Shown: positions 34,651 through 48,530, counted from the first letter of the stretch. The stretch: 64,000 nt of DNA from Chaenocephalus aceratus (GCA_023974075.1 CM043788.1:13419216-13483215), one strand, 5' to 3'. Translations and numbers: made by a program. The notes: generated from the letters alone by a model not told the origin.

Positions 34651-36895
34651 TTACATTTGGAAAAGACAAAGATAAACTTGAAGCTCGGTAGTTCGGTTGC
34701 TGACAGGCTCTTTGTTGTTGCTGTCAAATGTAAACATATTCAACAGTAGAAAAATACTAATAGACTGTTTAGAAGTGACAGTCGGCGACAGTGATAGACA
34801 GTGACGTTTCCTCCTCCTCCAAAAAAAAAACTGGGATGAGTAATGGTATGTTAATATCCTTGAAAATTACAAAACATATTTGGCAACATGTTTTTTCATT
34901 GGAAAAAGCTGTACGGACCCGACACATTTCAACAAACCTGCTCTTTTATTCTCATTATTCTAACACAAACAAGCGAACATTTACCTTTAACGATTGATCA
35001 GCAGTTTCGGCTTTCAGCGTCTTCACGGATGTAGTTCAAAATCATTTTGGTTTCTGGACAGCATTCAGCCTGTCCAATGTCACATCTTTCTTTCACATGA
35101 AAACAAACACTAAACTTCTACAATTGGAACAATAAATCCTGAAGAACCTTCCAGGTTTCTTTCCGCACACTGGGCCATAGGTAGAGTATATGTCATGTCA
35201 CATGGGGACTGACAAAATCCCACAAAGTAAAAATTATTGTTTGTATCTGTTCTAAAACAGAAGCACATAGTGGTTTGACTTCCACACAAGTGGAAAACAA
35301 ATGGGAAGTCTGATTTAAGAGGGGAACACAACTAATGTTGTGTTCTTTTCATTTTTTTTGGTTTTAACACCATGTTCTAACACATTGGGTTAAAGTGCAC
35401 TGAACAATGTGAAATTACTAAGCCATATCATACAGCCAGCCACTTACATCTCAAGACGTGGCGTTGTAAAGTAAATATGTGCTTTAAACACTGTGTTTGA
35501 TCCCTTGATTCCACCTTAATGCACTCCCTCAAATAAAGGGAAGGAAATGCAGATAAGTCACATCCTTGCTCTGTATTCTCATATAATAACAGCAATTAAC
35601 CTCATGCTATCATTTCTGGTCAAAAGCTTCCTATCTTAAAGTCTATAACTTCAACGTTGTGATGCTTAACCTGTCCCTTAAACCTATTCGTTCATGCAAA
35701 TTCAATTTCGTTATCATCAAAATCCAACTTATCCTATGAGACATAATTAAGCTCCGCCCTTAGTTGGACCACATTTGCAAGCATTATGAAAATGAATAAT
35801 GATTCAGTTGAGGATATCATTCAGTTGTAGACAGAAACAAGCTGAACTGGTGCGTTTCAAGACTCCTTCAAGAAATTGATCCAGGAGTCAATATTTTCAG
35901 GGTGACACTCTGCTATACCCGTGTAAGTTTCATGTTCCTGCAGCTGAAACTGGAGCACTTGTAGATATCCAATAAGAAGACACCAAATGCTGGGAGACTA
36001 TTAATGCAGATGTATTTGGCTGTTATTACCGAACATGATGCTCCTGCTTAAAATAGGCCCACTCACATAGACATATCTACAGTACAGCCTGATCTGGCAC
36101 AGGTGCCTTATTGTATTGATTCTCTCTAAGTGTGTGATTGTCGATGCTGTGTGTGTGTGCTGCATTGCCTCTAAGCCTCTGATTTATAGCGGTTGTGTTT
36201 CACAGGCAGCCATTTATCAAAGGAAAATGAGAGGGGCCGTCTAAAACAAGCCCACTTCATTACTCAGACTTCACCTCACAGCCTTCCGCACGATAGACAG
36301 ACTGTTAACAAGAAGGGCTTATTAGCAACCTGTGTGTACATGGCTATTGAGAGTCTTGTTTAGTTGAATAAATAATAAATAATATCTCCATTTCACGTAT
36401 GTTGATTTCAAACATTGGTTTATTTGTGCACTTTTCCAGCAGTTTTCCCCGAGAATGCAGCAGGTGCATTTTAGGAAACCGTCAATTTGTCAAACTCTTA
36501 ATGCATTGCTGAACTTCAACTCACCGATGAGTCATGAATCATCTGCTTTGCTGCAGCCGTCTCGCCCTTTTCTCTCTACCTCTCTCCTTTTAGATATTCC
36601 CTTGTAGTCCTTCACACACTTGTTTACTTTGATTGTCCATCACTCTGTTTTACTCACGCTTTTCCAGGCTTTCAAACAGTTTGTATTTGTCTCCGTCACA
36701 TCACCAAACTCTGCAGTCTTTTCTACATGATAACGTTTCACTATAAATGATTACTGGGCGACAGTCACAACGGCTTAAAAGCAACCTTAATTAACATTGT
36801 ATGTCAGAAATGAAGTAGGGAATAGTGACATGCTTGTTAAGCCCTAAAGTACTGATTGTGTGTACTATTGGCCCATTTTAGAATCATATGTATTA
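34651..36895. other. NOS1AP intron, unique part
   Basis: No exon, TIR pair or RNA gene recognised. Confidence 0.5.
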
Positions 36896-36899
36896 CATT

Positions 36900-37089
36900 C
36901 TAGGATTATTATTTTGAAGTAACTAGGAACTCATTTTATAAGTGTAAGTAAAAAGTGAAATATTGGCTTCTAAAATGTAGTGGGGTGAACATATAAAGTT
37001 GCTTGATGTTGAAAATGTTAAGTACAAGTACCCCAAAATCGTACTTATGTACCGTACTTGAGTAAATGTACTTTAATACCTTACAACAC
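36900..37089 (+). mobile_element. hAT right-end fragment
   Basis: Segments such as AAATGTAGTGGGGTGAA, AAGTACAAGTACCCCAAAAT and TACTTGAGTAAATGTACTT match the right end of a very common teleost hAT family. The terminal bases are diverged and no left end was found, so this is an old fragment. Borders are approximate. Confidence 0.6.
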
Positions 37090-37650
37090 GGCTAATTGCC
37101 CCATTAAGGAGACTAAGAACAGCTGGAATCAGCCTATAAAATATCTCCCTAGTGTTAGCTGTTAACTGTTTAGTACAAACTGCCCCAGAAGGCCGTTGTA
37201 GTGAACGTGACCCCGGTGTGCTTATTCTCTGTACAAACTAAGTTATCAAACACTATAGAAACACGTACTTACCTTTGATGTCTCCATTGTGTGATAACAT
37301 GAATACTCATTAGAACCTTCACAGGTGTCTGACATTTCCCTCAATCTATTGATTCGACTTCTGGTGAAGAAACTGTGCCTCTCCATCTTTTCACTGTTAG
37401 AACTCTTAAAAGTTTCTGCAGAATGATGAGTCAACAGAGAGGCACATTTTCATGCTGAGGCGCTGATGTGAAATCATTCACAGTTGCCAAGAATGTAGAT
37501 TTTTATTGAATTAATATCTCATTTTTAGATTGGTCCACAAAGTCTCTCTGAGCTAGATCATCTCAAATGTAAATGAATTGATATTGATTTGCTCCAGGGT
37601 GAGAAGATATTTAGTAGTTTTTAGTTATGTCTGACTCCTTGCACTTTTAA

Positions 37651-38094
37651 AGGTCCCATGTCATGGCCATTTCCACTGATCATAATTCTATTGTTTAGGT
37701 CTACTAGAATAGATTTATATTGTGCAATTTTCCAAACTCACATTGGTTTCTCAAACAGCATCTCTGTAAACTATGTGTATTCACTGAATTTCACTCTCTG
37801 CCTTTAACGGCTCGTTGTAGCTCCAGCCCCCCACCCTCCCAATCAGCGGGGGCTTAACTTAACGGCTCCACGGATTGGTCCATTTCGTTCCGGGTACGGT
37901 TGACATCATGCGTACCCGGAAAGAATCAAATGGACATGACGTATCTCCAACGAGGCGTTTTGGGGAGGTAGAGTTTTACTCGCTACAGGGTGTACTTTAA
38001 GGGTTTGTGACTCTGCAGACGTGTACATGCATAAAAACCTTCATAATTACAGAAGGGGGACGGGTAATAACCAGAAAAGCATGACATGGGACCT
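37651..38094. mobile_element. TTAA-flanked MITE (AGGTCCCATGTCATG family)
   Basis: A 444-bp element with TIRs AGGTCCCATGTCATG ... CATGACATGGGACCT, flanked by TTAA on both sides (37647-37650 and 38095-38098). Near its middle is an inverted repeat TTCCGGGTACG/CGTACCCGGAA. TTAA targets are typical of piggyBac-type transposases, but the terminal bases are not the usual CCC, so the class is inferred. Confidence 0.8.
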
Positions 38095-38102
38095 TTAAAG
38101 AA

Positions 38103-39036
38103 CCATTCTTCCTTTTATGGCTTAGCAACAAGTTCTGTTTTGTGATCGGCTATATCAGTGCAGAATTCCTCATTTCTTCCCACAGATTAAAAGATTACTG
38201 ATTAATTTCTGCTTGCATTGAAGGATTGTTATGGCCTCAAGGATCAAATTAAACCGTTATGTCCAAACCTTTGATCAGATCTCCGAACCTTGTTCTCCTT
38301 CAAATATATACCTTTTATTTTAATCAAAACAGTGAAAGGTCTAGAGAACTGACCAAAAGGAACAAAGGACAGAGGACTGTTGGGCCCTAGGACTTCCATC
38401 CTCAAAGAAACCAACAAAAAAAAATGACAAAACAAAGAGCAGCAAACTAAACAAAGGCTGTCAAAGGGACTGTTTTGCTAAGGACAAAAAAATAAAAGCC
38501 TTCTTTTTCCTCCAGCCTTCCTCTAAATATTGGGGAATTGGACAGATCAATACCACCTGAACAACACAAAAGAAGAGAAAAAAACACAAGAGGGAAGAGT
38601 GCGTAAGGTTAAACATGTATTCTGTTCAACTCTACGGACTCATTCATTTGAAAAATGCTGTAGATTAGAACCTTAAACAGGAAGAGCAACTCCTCCGTGA
38701 AATACCGTACATGCTGTCTGATTTATTTCACCCTTTACTATTTTAGGGGGCTTTTATGTTGAGCCTGGCTTTAGTATTCTGAGATCTGATCCATCCGATG
38801 CCTCTTCACCTCGATGTTTGGCATTTCTCCGGTGGGGAAGTTGATGGAGATGTATCTGAGCTTTCATCACTGTGCTGTTTGGGGATTTGTCTGCTAAGCC
38901 AGTCAGCTAAGCTCACTCTTACTCTCTCTTGGCTGGGCCTTACTTGTCTGGCAGCGTGGTATCCTTCTTTTTTTGTATCATTGCCTACAAGGTTTGAATA
39001 AGATGCAGTTCTTTTTCACCAGAACATGAGACCTTT
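38103..39036. other. NOS1AP intron, unique part
   Basis: No exon or element recognised. Confidence 0.5.
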
Positions 39037-39044
39037 CCCCCTAC

Positions 39045-40237
39045 CAGGCTTGGATTTTCGTCATTTTAGGGGCAAGGCCATTTGGCCTTTGGTGTCACCA
39101 ATTCTTTCAGCGCGCAAAGGCCACATGCCAGGGCACAAAGGCCATTGAGGAAAACATTTGGATTTGGAGCTTACAAATAAATAACTTCACTTTCTAATAA
39201 CAAAAATCACTTTTTTAATATCAATAATCGTATCATCATATAGGCCTAGCCTCCTTAGTATTACCGTATATAAAATGAAATACTTTACTTTGAATAATTA
39301 GTGTTTGGTTTGTTTTCCATCTACTACTTCTCCCATTCACAAATCCGAAATGAAATCTAAAAATCTAAAATTCTATTAATATGTAACAAATATATTCCAT
39401 TTCAGAGCAGAAGAAACAGCCTTCAAGGGTCAAACTCTGCCCATACATCATTCAGCAGTGCACAGTGAAGCTCCAACATCCAACTGTATGAACAAGCAAT
39501 ACTTTGAAATGCGTGTGTGTGTGTGCGTGTGCGTGTGTTGTGCGTGTGTGTGTCTTTAATCAACTCCTCACTGCTCCTCATATCTGTTCAGAAACTAGAC
39601 AAAAGTTAAACAAGTACAAACCACAGACTGTCTCTGTCCTGACGAATACAGTCGCTGCTTTAATTCTGTCTTTAGGACGTTATTGTGAGTGTGGATGGAG
39701 CAGCTACAATGTTAGTTTAGCCTGATCGATCCAATCTCCATTCACAAAACGCGCATTTTAAAAGGTTTTGCATGCCGTCTTGTCTGCACACTTGTCAAAG
39801 CATTAAAGCATGGTTTTTACTAACCGTTATCAGTATTTAGTTACTTCGCGCATTCATTTTGAACGTGTATTACAATTAAATCACGGTAACATAGGTTAAT
39901 TTGGTCGTAGTTGGTTTCCACCACAGTATTTACATGGATATAAGCCCCGCCCCCTCTCCAGCGCGTCCTGTTTGAATGACAGGAGTAAACACAGCTGACA
40001 GCCGCGGTGAAACTCCAGCGGTTAGAGCAATGCGAATATTCGCATCGTGTCCGTTGTGACGCAGCATAATGCAGTTCAGAAACCACTGTTCTGACGCTTT
40101 TAAGCAACTTTTAACAGTGTGAGGGGCCCAAAGGCCATGGTGGCCGTAGGACGTACAATTATTTGTGGGGCATAACGGCCAGACCGAGGGGCTACGACGG
40201 CCATGGCCGTCATGGCCGCCGTGAAAATCCCACCCTG
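39045..40237. mobile_element. hAT element, perfect TSD
   Basis: A 1193-bp element starting CAGGCTTGGATTTTCGTC and ending CGGCGGGATTTTC-like in reverse complement (right end GTGAAAATCCCACCCTG), with a perfect CCCCCTAC duplication (39037-39044 and 40238-40245). Both subterminal regions are rich in GGCCAT and GGCCATGGCC motifs. A short TG/CG repeat is at about 39513-39553. No transposase domain was recognised. Confidence 0.85.
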
Positions 40238-40245
40238 CCCCCTAC

Positions 40246-41252
40246 TCTAGATATAAAGAAAGAGGTCTATGGGGACATTACTTTTTATCACAGAGACTCA
40301 GGGTCTGAGGGTTGTGTTAGAGGAAGAGTTGAAAGGGGGAGATAACTTAAAGGTTTCTACAGCCGGATGGGAGCGGTCCAATTTCCCTTCAGTAGATGAC
40401 ATGACTCGATAATAGAAAACCCTGCAAGCCATCTGTGTTTGTTGACATAGACACATACCGCAATGTTTCTTCTAACCTCATTAACCCGCAGCATAATGTC
40501 TAACCTCACTGGACATCTGGGTGCATAATGCCGCCTTTTTTCAGAAATGTTCAGAAATAACTAACGTTCTGAGCTGCTCATTAGCTGTGATAAGCACATT
40601 CTCATGGATTTAAACTATTGATGCTATCTCTAACTTAAAAAGTGGTGGCAAAGCTGAATTTATATCATGGAGTAATTAAGGTGCTATGCAGGTGTACAGC
40701 AACTTAACAATAACACATGAAATACATAGTAAAAGCTTGATTTCAATAACCAAACACAACTATTTATAGTTTGGGTTTTATCTGATACATTACAGAATTA
40801 AAATCTTATTCAGCCTTATTATACTTCTTGGGGATTTCCTTTTCCTGTTAGTGTGTAGGTTTTGTGCATGTGGATGCACACACTCCCCCGTTGCCTGAAA
40901 CACCTCCATTGGAGTCTTTTGTTTACTTCGTAACATAGTGACATCACTATATAACACTCACTCTTTATTGGCTTGAACTCCATCGCATTTGACGTTGATA
41001 GGCTAAGGAGCGGCGCACTCTTAAGCGGTTGACCAATCACAAACAGAGCCGGCCAGCTAACCAATCAGAGCAGACTGGGCTCTGGTTTCAGGCAGAGGGT
41101 GAAAAGAGGTGCTGCATCACAGGCTGTATGAGAAAACAAAAAGACCTTTCTGACCATTAAAGTATGGTGACGGGTCACAGTAGAGGCACAAAATACAAAT
41201 ATACGCCTCAAATTAGGTTAAAAAATAACTGGTTTCTTGCTGGTTGATGTTG
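40246..41252. other. NOS1AP intron, unique part
   Basis: No exon or element recognised. Confidence 0.5.
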
Positions 41253-41260
41253 CTGTTCTG

Positions 41261-41977
41261 TAGGGATGGGTATCGTTTGAAATGTATCGATTATGGTTCT
41301 GCTTATCCTGATTCCGGTTCTTATCAATTCCCCGTTCGATTCCAAAATTGTAAAAGAAAGAGTTCAAACGTTTAGATAAACAAAAATATCTTTATTCTTT
41401 TAAGCTATAACTGACATTGTTACAAATAAAAATATACATGCAATACAAATGTATTGCACAATAGCTATGCTTATTTTAACTGAGCTATGCCTGTGGCAAG
41501 CTATTAACAGGCATTACACTGTGCCTTGTCTTTTTCTTTTTTTAGTGTAGTGGAGCCTCACTTTAGAGCGTTTACCGCGATCCATCTTGGTGTTATGAAG
41601 TGACTGAGCTCGTGAACTATCTACGGGAGGGCGGGGGGAGCCTCACTGCGGGCAACTGTGGACCTCTGTCGCCTGTCAGCGCAACTTACATGATGCAGTT
41701 TAAAAAATTAAGGGTGGTGCCGGCCATCAACGGCCTGCTGACGACCGGCCCGCTGACGACCGGCAGTTCTGTGATTCTCCAGAACACACAGATGGCCAGT
41801 CCTCCCTTACCCTGTATTCCACCGGGTCACAAGTGGCGCAGACGGACTTGTGAAATACAGGGTCTACCGCGTTTAGGAACCGTTAAGCAGAACCGTAATT
41901 GTGTATTTTGTATGGGTACCACTCGGTACCCGGCATTTTCTTGTCGGTTCTCATCTGGAAACCGAGTTTCAACCCTA
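41261..41977. mobile_element. hAT element (TAGGGATGGGTATCG family)
   Basis: A 717-bp element with left end TAGGGATGGGTATCGTTTGA and right end GAAACCGAGTTTCAACCCTA, flanked by CTGTTCTG / GTGTTCTG (7 of 8). It contains the 36-bp block (41766-41801) also found exactly in the hAT at 19551-20508. The 150-codon frame across it (41600-42052) has no recognisable domain. Confidence 0.85.
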
Positions 41978-41985
41978 GTGTTCTG

Positions 41986-44200
41986 GGCCTTTGTGCTGAT
42001 ACCCTCCACTGTTGCCCTTCAGAATCAGTGTTTGGTTTTTGGCTTCAAGTGACCCCAACATCACTCTGTCTATCATCTCTTTGACCTCCAATCTGTCCTG
42101 ATTCTGCTGAGACAGCACTTACATCAGCAATATTTAAATAACTCTTTGAAAACATATATTAGGGGTGGACATTTTGCTGTAAACTGTCCTATTATTCACA
42201 TTTTAAAGTTGTTGACCATGATGTCAAGCAAAGGCCAATAGCTGGTTGCCAAAGGCAATCTGGCAAAAAACAAGCACATAATATATTCTTCTTATAGTTT
42301 TGCAGCAGCAGTGTGTGTAAGTGTGTGTGTTTGGGATTGTATGAGTCACCGCAGATAGCTGTGTCTGGTATTTTGAAAGTCTGAAGCAGGGTCGAGAAAG
42401 ACAGCGTCTTCTTTACCACAAGACCTCAGCCAGTGTGGCTCCTACAGTAAAGGACAACAGAAATACCACAGAAATGTCACTGAGTGTATAGAAGAGACCT
42501 CTGATACACACACAAACCGGCACATACCAAACTCACATGCACACAAACACACCCTAGCACACATTTGAACAGAAACAACATTTGCATAGTTACAACTAAT
42601 GTGTGGTTTTGCCTGGTTTTCCCTTTTCTCACTGTGATAAATTACCGAAAACCACCAAGTCCTTTAATATGGAGTGGTAATTGGCCCAATTAGAAAGCTC
42701 TGCCTGAGGTATCGTTCTGTTTCTTCTTTTACCAGTTGATATTTCCAGTTTAATTATATTAACAAACACCAACAACTCATTAACCTTTATTTTGACAACA
42801 TTGAAAAACAAAAAGGAAATGCAGTGTTCATTGTGAAGAGGTAACAGCTTGTAGTAATTATTAAGGTTTTGTGGAAGCCAAAACACATAACAATGAAGCT
42901 TTTTCTTATTTATCAACGTTTATAACAAGCTGTGGACTTGTGTTCTTCTTCACTCATTAAATCCCTCATTCCAATGTAGTGATGAGGTTCTTCAGTCACT
43001 TGTAATATATATAAAAGCATCAAGGATTCATAATGATCTTGAGAAAGCACATAGGTTGCACAATTAAAAATATTTTTGTTTACAACCACAAACATGTAAA
43101 TGAATGAATGAGATTAAGGTCATTACAGTGAAGATTTGAAATACTGTTCCATTAGGCTGCTGTCTTTATGGCTGTTGTGTGAATTTGTGATGTAGTCTGC
43201 AAGTCTCATAATTATAACTTGATTATACGGCGCATAATCTACATGTTGATTATTTTTGATTTGAGCATTTGCATTAACAGAGAACAAACAGTATGCAAAT
43301 AAGATCGTTTTGCAAGCTTCAAATGTTTATTTTAATTGAACAAACATTTTCAGAAACTCTTTTAGAATTATGCTGGGGAAACACGGTAGAAACATTAGGC
43401 TATGTGTATGGTTTCTTTATCAACCCGATCTCAAACTAAAAATAACTAATTGGAATCAGGAACATAAAATCACCAAGGTTGGTGTGTACTCTTTTAGTCT
43501 ACTAAACAATTAAAGACCAGAATCCACTCCAGGCTGTGATGCAAACTAAAATGTGATTTTATGGTTATGTTGAGGCTAGGGTTCGGGAAAGATTGTATAA
43601 ATATTGAAAGTGACTCTCACTAGATGCACAAATGGAAACTTAACTTCAAATCAGATGAGGAAGCACAATGCTTCTTAAACAATATCCAACCTCCTGGAAG
43701 TGTGTACATAATGAATAATGTATTAACAAATTATAATAGAAAAGAAGATATAATAGAAAACTCATTTCTGTTTTCAGATCATTGAAGAAAGTGCATTGGT
43801 TCAGGATTTGCTCTTTGTGGAATAAACAAAAAACACCCTGTTTTGTTTAAGCATCTTTCTTGTATGGAGTGGCATATCTTCCAGCTTGGTTGCTTTTGGT
43901 CTTGTCTCCATTTACTGCCAAAGCTTTACCCTCAAGAATTTATATTTTTCTCCACATAAAATAGATCTAGTGTAGAGCTAGACTCATAACATGTTCTTTC
44001 TCCTACAGGTTCTAGTGTATTATCTCTTTTGCGCTCCCCTTTGCTCCCCGACTTATTCCTTATATTCACCTGCTGTGCAGGATATTGTTCGTCTGTTTGC
44101 TGAGGCTGCACACTCTCTGGCTGCCAGCAGAACTCTATTATTGTCTCTATCTTAGTTTCCCCCTTCAGCCGCACACAGGATATTTTTGTTGTGATTATAT
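41986..44200. other. NOS1AP intron, unique part
   Basis: AT-rich intron. No exon or element recognised. Confidence 0.5.
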
Positions 44201-44360
44201 TTAGGGATGCACGATAATTATCTGATATTAGGAATTATGACGTCATCCCAATAAACCCGATACCAGTATTAATAGCCCCGATAATATACAATATATTTTT
44301 GGGTAAAAAAATACTGCGGTGTGGGTGGATTGTGATGAGGGGTGCTTGTTTTTCACTCGG

Positions 44361-44809
<449 letters not shown>

Positions 44810-45301
44810 TGACTTCTCCTACAATGTCCCACTGTCTGGCTTCCTGCATAAAGTCAAGTGCTCGGCGCAGTTGTGGCGAAATGTCGCTCCTCTGTTTTCA
44901 TTTAAACAGCTCCTTATATCCGTTAGCGCAGCTAGCTAGCACCAGATGCTAACAACAACAATGCACGTAAGGTCTCTCTCCTCGCTCGCTCGGCCACACA
45001 TACACACACCCTCCAGATGGCCAGTCGGTGCCTGCCGGTGAGCGTGGAAGTGTGGTCCTGTCACAAGCGGGTAGCAGGAGCGGGGCTGTCAGCATCAGCT
45101 TGTAGATGGTATTTTAACTGGATGCGCTCTGAAACTACGGGGCGGCCAAGGAAAAAAAATACACATGCGTTAATCGCGTTAAAATAATTAGTGGCGTAAA
45201 TCTTTTTTTATTATCGGTTATCGGTATCGGTATCAGTCTTGAGAAGCAGGAAGTTATCTGTATCGGTATCGGTTTCAAAAAACCAATAGCGTGCATCCCT
45301 A

Positions 45302-45560
45302 TTACCTCCTCTGTCTCCTTGTCACCGTTGTCACTGGAGGTCTTTTTTTTTTTACTTTGAACAAAAGTTGACTTTCAATGTCTGTCACTGACTCTCAAGA
45401 AATTATGAGGAAGTCAGCACCTGCCAGTTAATTGTATTCAAAACTCACTTCTCTTTATTTGATGTATTCACTCCTTTTTTGAGCCTGATTTCGTTCTTAT
45501 GCCTTTTGGATTAAAAAAAGCTTAAAATTGTATTTATCGTTGTCACTTTGAAACCCCAGA
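45302..45560. other. NOS1AP intron between two elements
   Basis: No feature recognised; the 5' limit of the following LINE is uncertain. Confidence 0.4.
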
Positions 45561-46690
45561 GAAATGGGCTGAGTGCCTGTTCTGCATCTGATGATTTCCT
45601 TATACCTTCTCCCCCTTGGACTGATTTTTAGAAAATATGGCGTCTCCTACCACCTTTATGCGGACGACTCCCAATTATATCTACCCCTAAGAAAAAACAC
45701 TAGCTCTCTGATGCCCCTGGTGGACTGTCTTAATGACATAAAGGCCTGGATGGCGCTAAACTTTTTAAATATAAATGAGAGCAAAACTGAGGTAATTATG
45801 TTTGGACCAAATGGTGATGTCCCTTCCATTGACCTGGGTTCCCTGCAACAGTATGCAAAACCCATGGTCACAAATCTGGGTGTCAAAATCTTTTAAATTA
45901 GATAAACAGATAAACTCTGTGGTTAAATCCAGTTTTTATCACTTGAGGCTCCTGTCCAAAATCAAACCGGTTTTATCCTTTTTAAACTTTGAGCGTGTAA
46001 TTCATGCCTTTGTTTCAACTCGTTTAGATTATTGTAATGCACTTTATGCCGGCCTAAATAAGACTTCGCTAGCCCGCCTGCAGCTGGTACAAAACGCTGC
46101 GGCGCGGCTGCTCACAGGAACCCGCAAGTTTGACCACATCACACCAGTTCTGGCTTCGCTCCACTGGCTTCCTGTCCATTTTAGAGTCCATTTTAAGATT
46201 TTTATTGTTTGTTTTTAAATCTCTTAATGGGCTGGCCCCAGAGTACATCTCCGACCTCTTACAGGTGTACACCCCCTCAAGGGCTTTGAGGTCGGCTGAT
46301 CAGCTGCTGCTTGTAGTCCCAAAAACAAAGAAAAAGACCAGGGGAGACCGAGCGTTCTCATTGGTAGCCCCCAGGCTCTGGAACGACCTGCCCCCTCATG
46401 TTTAAATTGTCGCCCACTCTTGAAGCTTTTAAGTCCCGCCTAAAAACCCACCTATTTTCCCTCGCTTACCAGTCAGTCTGAGCTGAGCTATGTCATACCT
46501 ATTTGTATGCTTTCACTGTCTGTCCATGGCCTTTATGTGCCTTGTTTTTATTCTTATGTGTGCTTTTTTTATCTATTCGTGTAATATTATATTTTATTAT
46601 AATGTTATGTTCATTGTGAAGCACTTTGGCAAACCCTCTGTTTTTAAACTGTGCTATACAAATAAAGTGGATTGGATTGGATTGGATTAA
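45560..46690 (+). mobile_element. L2-like LINE, 5'-truncated, with RT remnant
   Basis: The first frame (to 45896) contains YHLYADDSQLYLPL, the catalytic YADD box of reverse transcriptase, then CLNDIKAWMALNFLNINESK and TEVIMFGP. After a frameshift the next frame (45802-46218) reads LDYCNALYAGLNKTSLARLQ, then LVQNAAARLLTGTR and LASLHWLPVHFRVHFK. Another frame gives APRLWNDLPPHV. The 3' end is GCACTTTGGCAAACCC, CTATACAAATAAAGTGG and (ATTGG)n. This is the order and tail of fish L2-type LINEs. The insert ends about 95 bp before a NOS1AP exon. Confidence 0.88.
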
Positions 46691-46784
46691 TTTAAGGAAC
46701 GCTGCCAGGCTTCGAATTATGTTCTGCATCTTATTCACATTCCTTTTTTAAAAATCTTCTGACCTATTTTATTTTATCTTTCAG

Positions 46785-46893
46785 GATATTCTACGTGTCT
46801 CATGACTCGCAGGATCTGAAGATTTTCAGCTACATCGCCAGAGACGGACAGAGTAATGTTTTCCGCTGCAACGTTTTCAAGTCAAAGAAGAAG
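46785..46893 (+). CDS. NOS1AP: NOS1AP PTB-domain exon (third visible)
   Basis: This 109-bp exon enters in phase 2, completing the Arg codon split from 14469, and leaves in phase 0. It encodes [20 protein letters not shown], then [16 protein letters not shown], the core strands of the NOS1AP PTB domain. TTTATCTTTCAG precedes it and AAG|GTAAGA follows. With the 59-bp exon it makes 168 bp, exactly 56 codons. An L2-like LINE ends only about 95 bp upstream, so the branch point and polypyrimidine tract must lie in a short host remnant. The expected next exon, carrying the C-terminal helix of the PTB domain, was not found downstream, so it lies beyond 64000 or was missed. Confidence 0.95.
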
Positions 46894-47733
46894 GTAAGAA
46901 AAGCAGCGGGCATGTTTTAAAAGTTTCAGACTTTTAAGTTATAAAATACCTCTGAAAATGTGTGGACAGGAGACCAGCTCCACTGCAGTTGGGGGGCTTC
47001 CATGTGCGAAAGTAGAGCTTTGAACTGCCTTCTATACCCTATACAAACTCTCTTAAACATTTAAGAATTATTAACCAATTTCCAACTTATTTTGAAAATG
47101 TGGCACACATCCAGTTTATCTAGAAAAACTCAACAATTTCCACGCTGCTCTCGTGTTAAATACGTTTTGAGTTAGTAAATCACACTGTTGTTGGTTATTT
47201 GTTGACATAACAAAAAATATACTTCATTTTATTATAAAATAAAACTGATAAATCTCATTGTTATTGGCTTTATTATGGATTAAAGACGGTGTGAACACAT
47301 AAAATAAATTGGATTTTTGCCACATTAACATTTTATGAGACAAAGTGATGGACTTTAGTGTTTGGGTTTCTGCATGAGTTGCAATAAATAAGTCATCAAA
47401 CCTCTGTATTTTACTGGCTATTAGTCATGTATTCTTTAAAGCAATTCCTTCTCCTCTTTTAAATCATCTGTCTGAGTCACACACCGACCGACAACCTCCA
47501 ATAAAAACACACGGCTGGTGGGCAGCAATAATTCCGCCCGGCGACACAGGCTTGTCATTGTTGAGGTCTGAGGGATCGCTTGGAAAACCCATTTGGGGTG
47601 GAAGTGTTGCCGCAGAGCTGAGCCGGGCAGAGTGTGTCAAAACAGTCCAGCAATGTGACAAAGTTAGTGCTACCAGTTTCCCAGGGTGAAGCCCACACTG
47701 CCTCATTATCTGTTACATAGAGACGGTCATATC
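46894..47733. other. NOS1AP intron after third exon
   Basis: Begins with the donor GTAAGA. No element recognised. Confidence 0.55.
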
Positions 47734-47743
47734 AACACACACA

Positions 47744-47803
<60 letters not shown>
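47734..47803. repeat. (CA)n microsatellite
   Basis: About 35 CA units with one CCC interruption near 47746. Confidence 0.97.
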
Positions 47804-47804
<1 letters not shown>

Positions 47805-48121
47805 CCACATCCTGTTCCGAAGACAAACTGGAAAGTGACACATACCAAAAATGCTCTGCGGCAACCACGACCATTAGAGGCCATTAAGCTGAAATCCTGT
47901 GTGTGTGTATGTGAGCTCATAGATGGAAGGACCCTGCGGGGATTTATGGGCAAGATTTATTTTCTTTTTAAAGAGATCACCCTCATATTTGACAGTTCAA
48001 ATCTCATTAAATGTTGTCTACATCTGGATAACCTTCTAATATCAGTTATTAGTATGGAAACCATATTTCAAATTAGAATATATTTTTGTTAGACCCAGCT
48101 AGAAAAACTGGATTTCTATTG

Positions 48122-48530
48122 ACCGAAAGAACGAGATCGCGGATACAAGCGGCCGAGATGGGTTTTTCTCCGCAGGGTGGCTGGTGTCTCCCTTAGGGAT
48201 AAGGTGAGAAGTTCAGTCATCCGGGAGGGACTCCGAGTTGAACCGCTCTTCCTTCGCGTCGAAAGGAGCCAGTTGAGGTGCTTCGGGCACCTAGTTAGGA
48301 TGCCACCTGGGCGCCTCCCTAGGGAGGTGTTCCAGGCACGTCCAGCTGGGAAGAGACCGAGGGGTAGACCTAGGACCAGGTGGAGGGATTATATCTCTTT
48401 GCTGGCCTGGAGCGCCTTGGGATCCCCCAGTCAGAGCTGGTTGATCTCGCCCAGGGAAAAGAAAGTTTGGGGCTCTCTGCTGGAACTGCTACCTCCGCGA
48501 CCCGACCACGGATAAGCGGGAGAAGATGGA
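48122..48530 (+). mobile_element. LINE 3' end with 13-bp target duplication
   Basis: A 409-bp insert flanked by a perfect 13-bp duplication TGGATTTCTATTG (48109-48121 and 48531-48543), diagnostic of target-primed reverse transcription. The frame 48177-48515 reads RCFGHLVRMPPGRLPREVFQ, then RPRGRPRTRWRDYISLLAW and LLELLPPRPDHG, the C-terminal tail shared by fish RTE/Rex-type LINEs. It ends in a short ATGG-type tail. It is severely 5'-truncated; the exact clade is uncertain. Confidence 0.88.

Noticed and set aside
41600..42052. 150-codon + strand frame
   Set aside because: Overlaps the hAT element 41261-41977 and its border; no domain.
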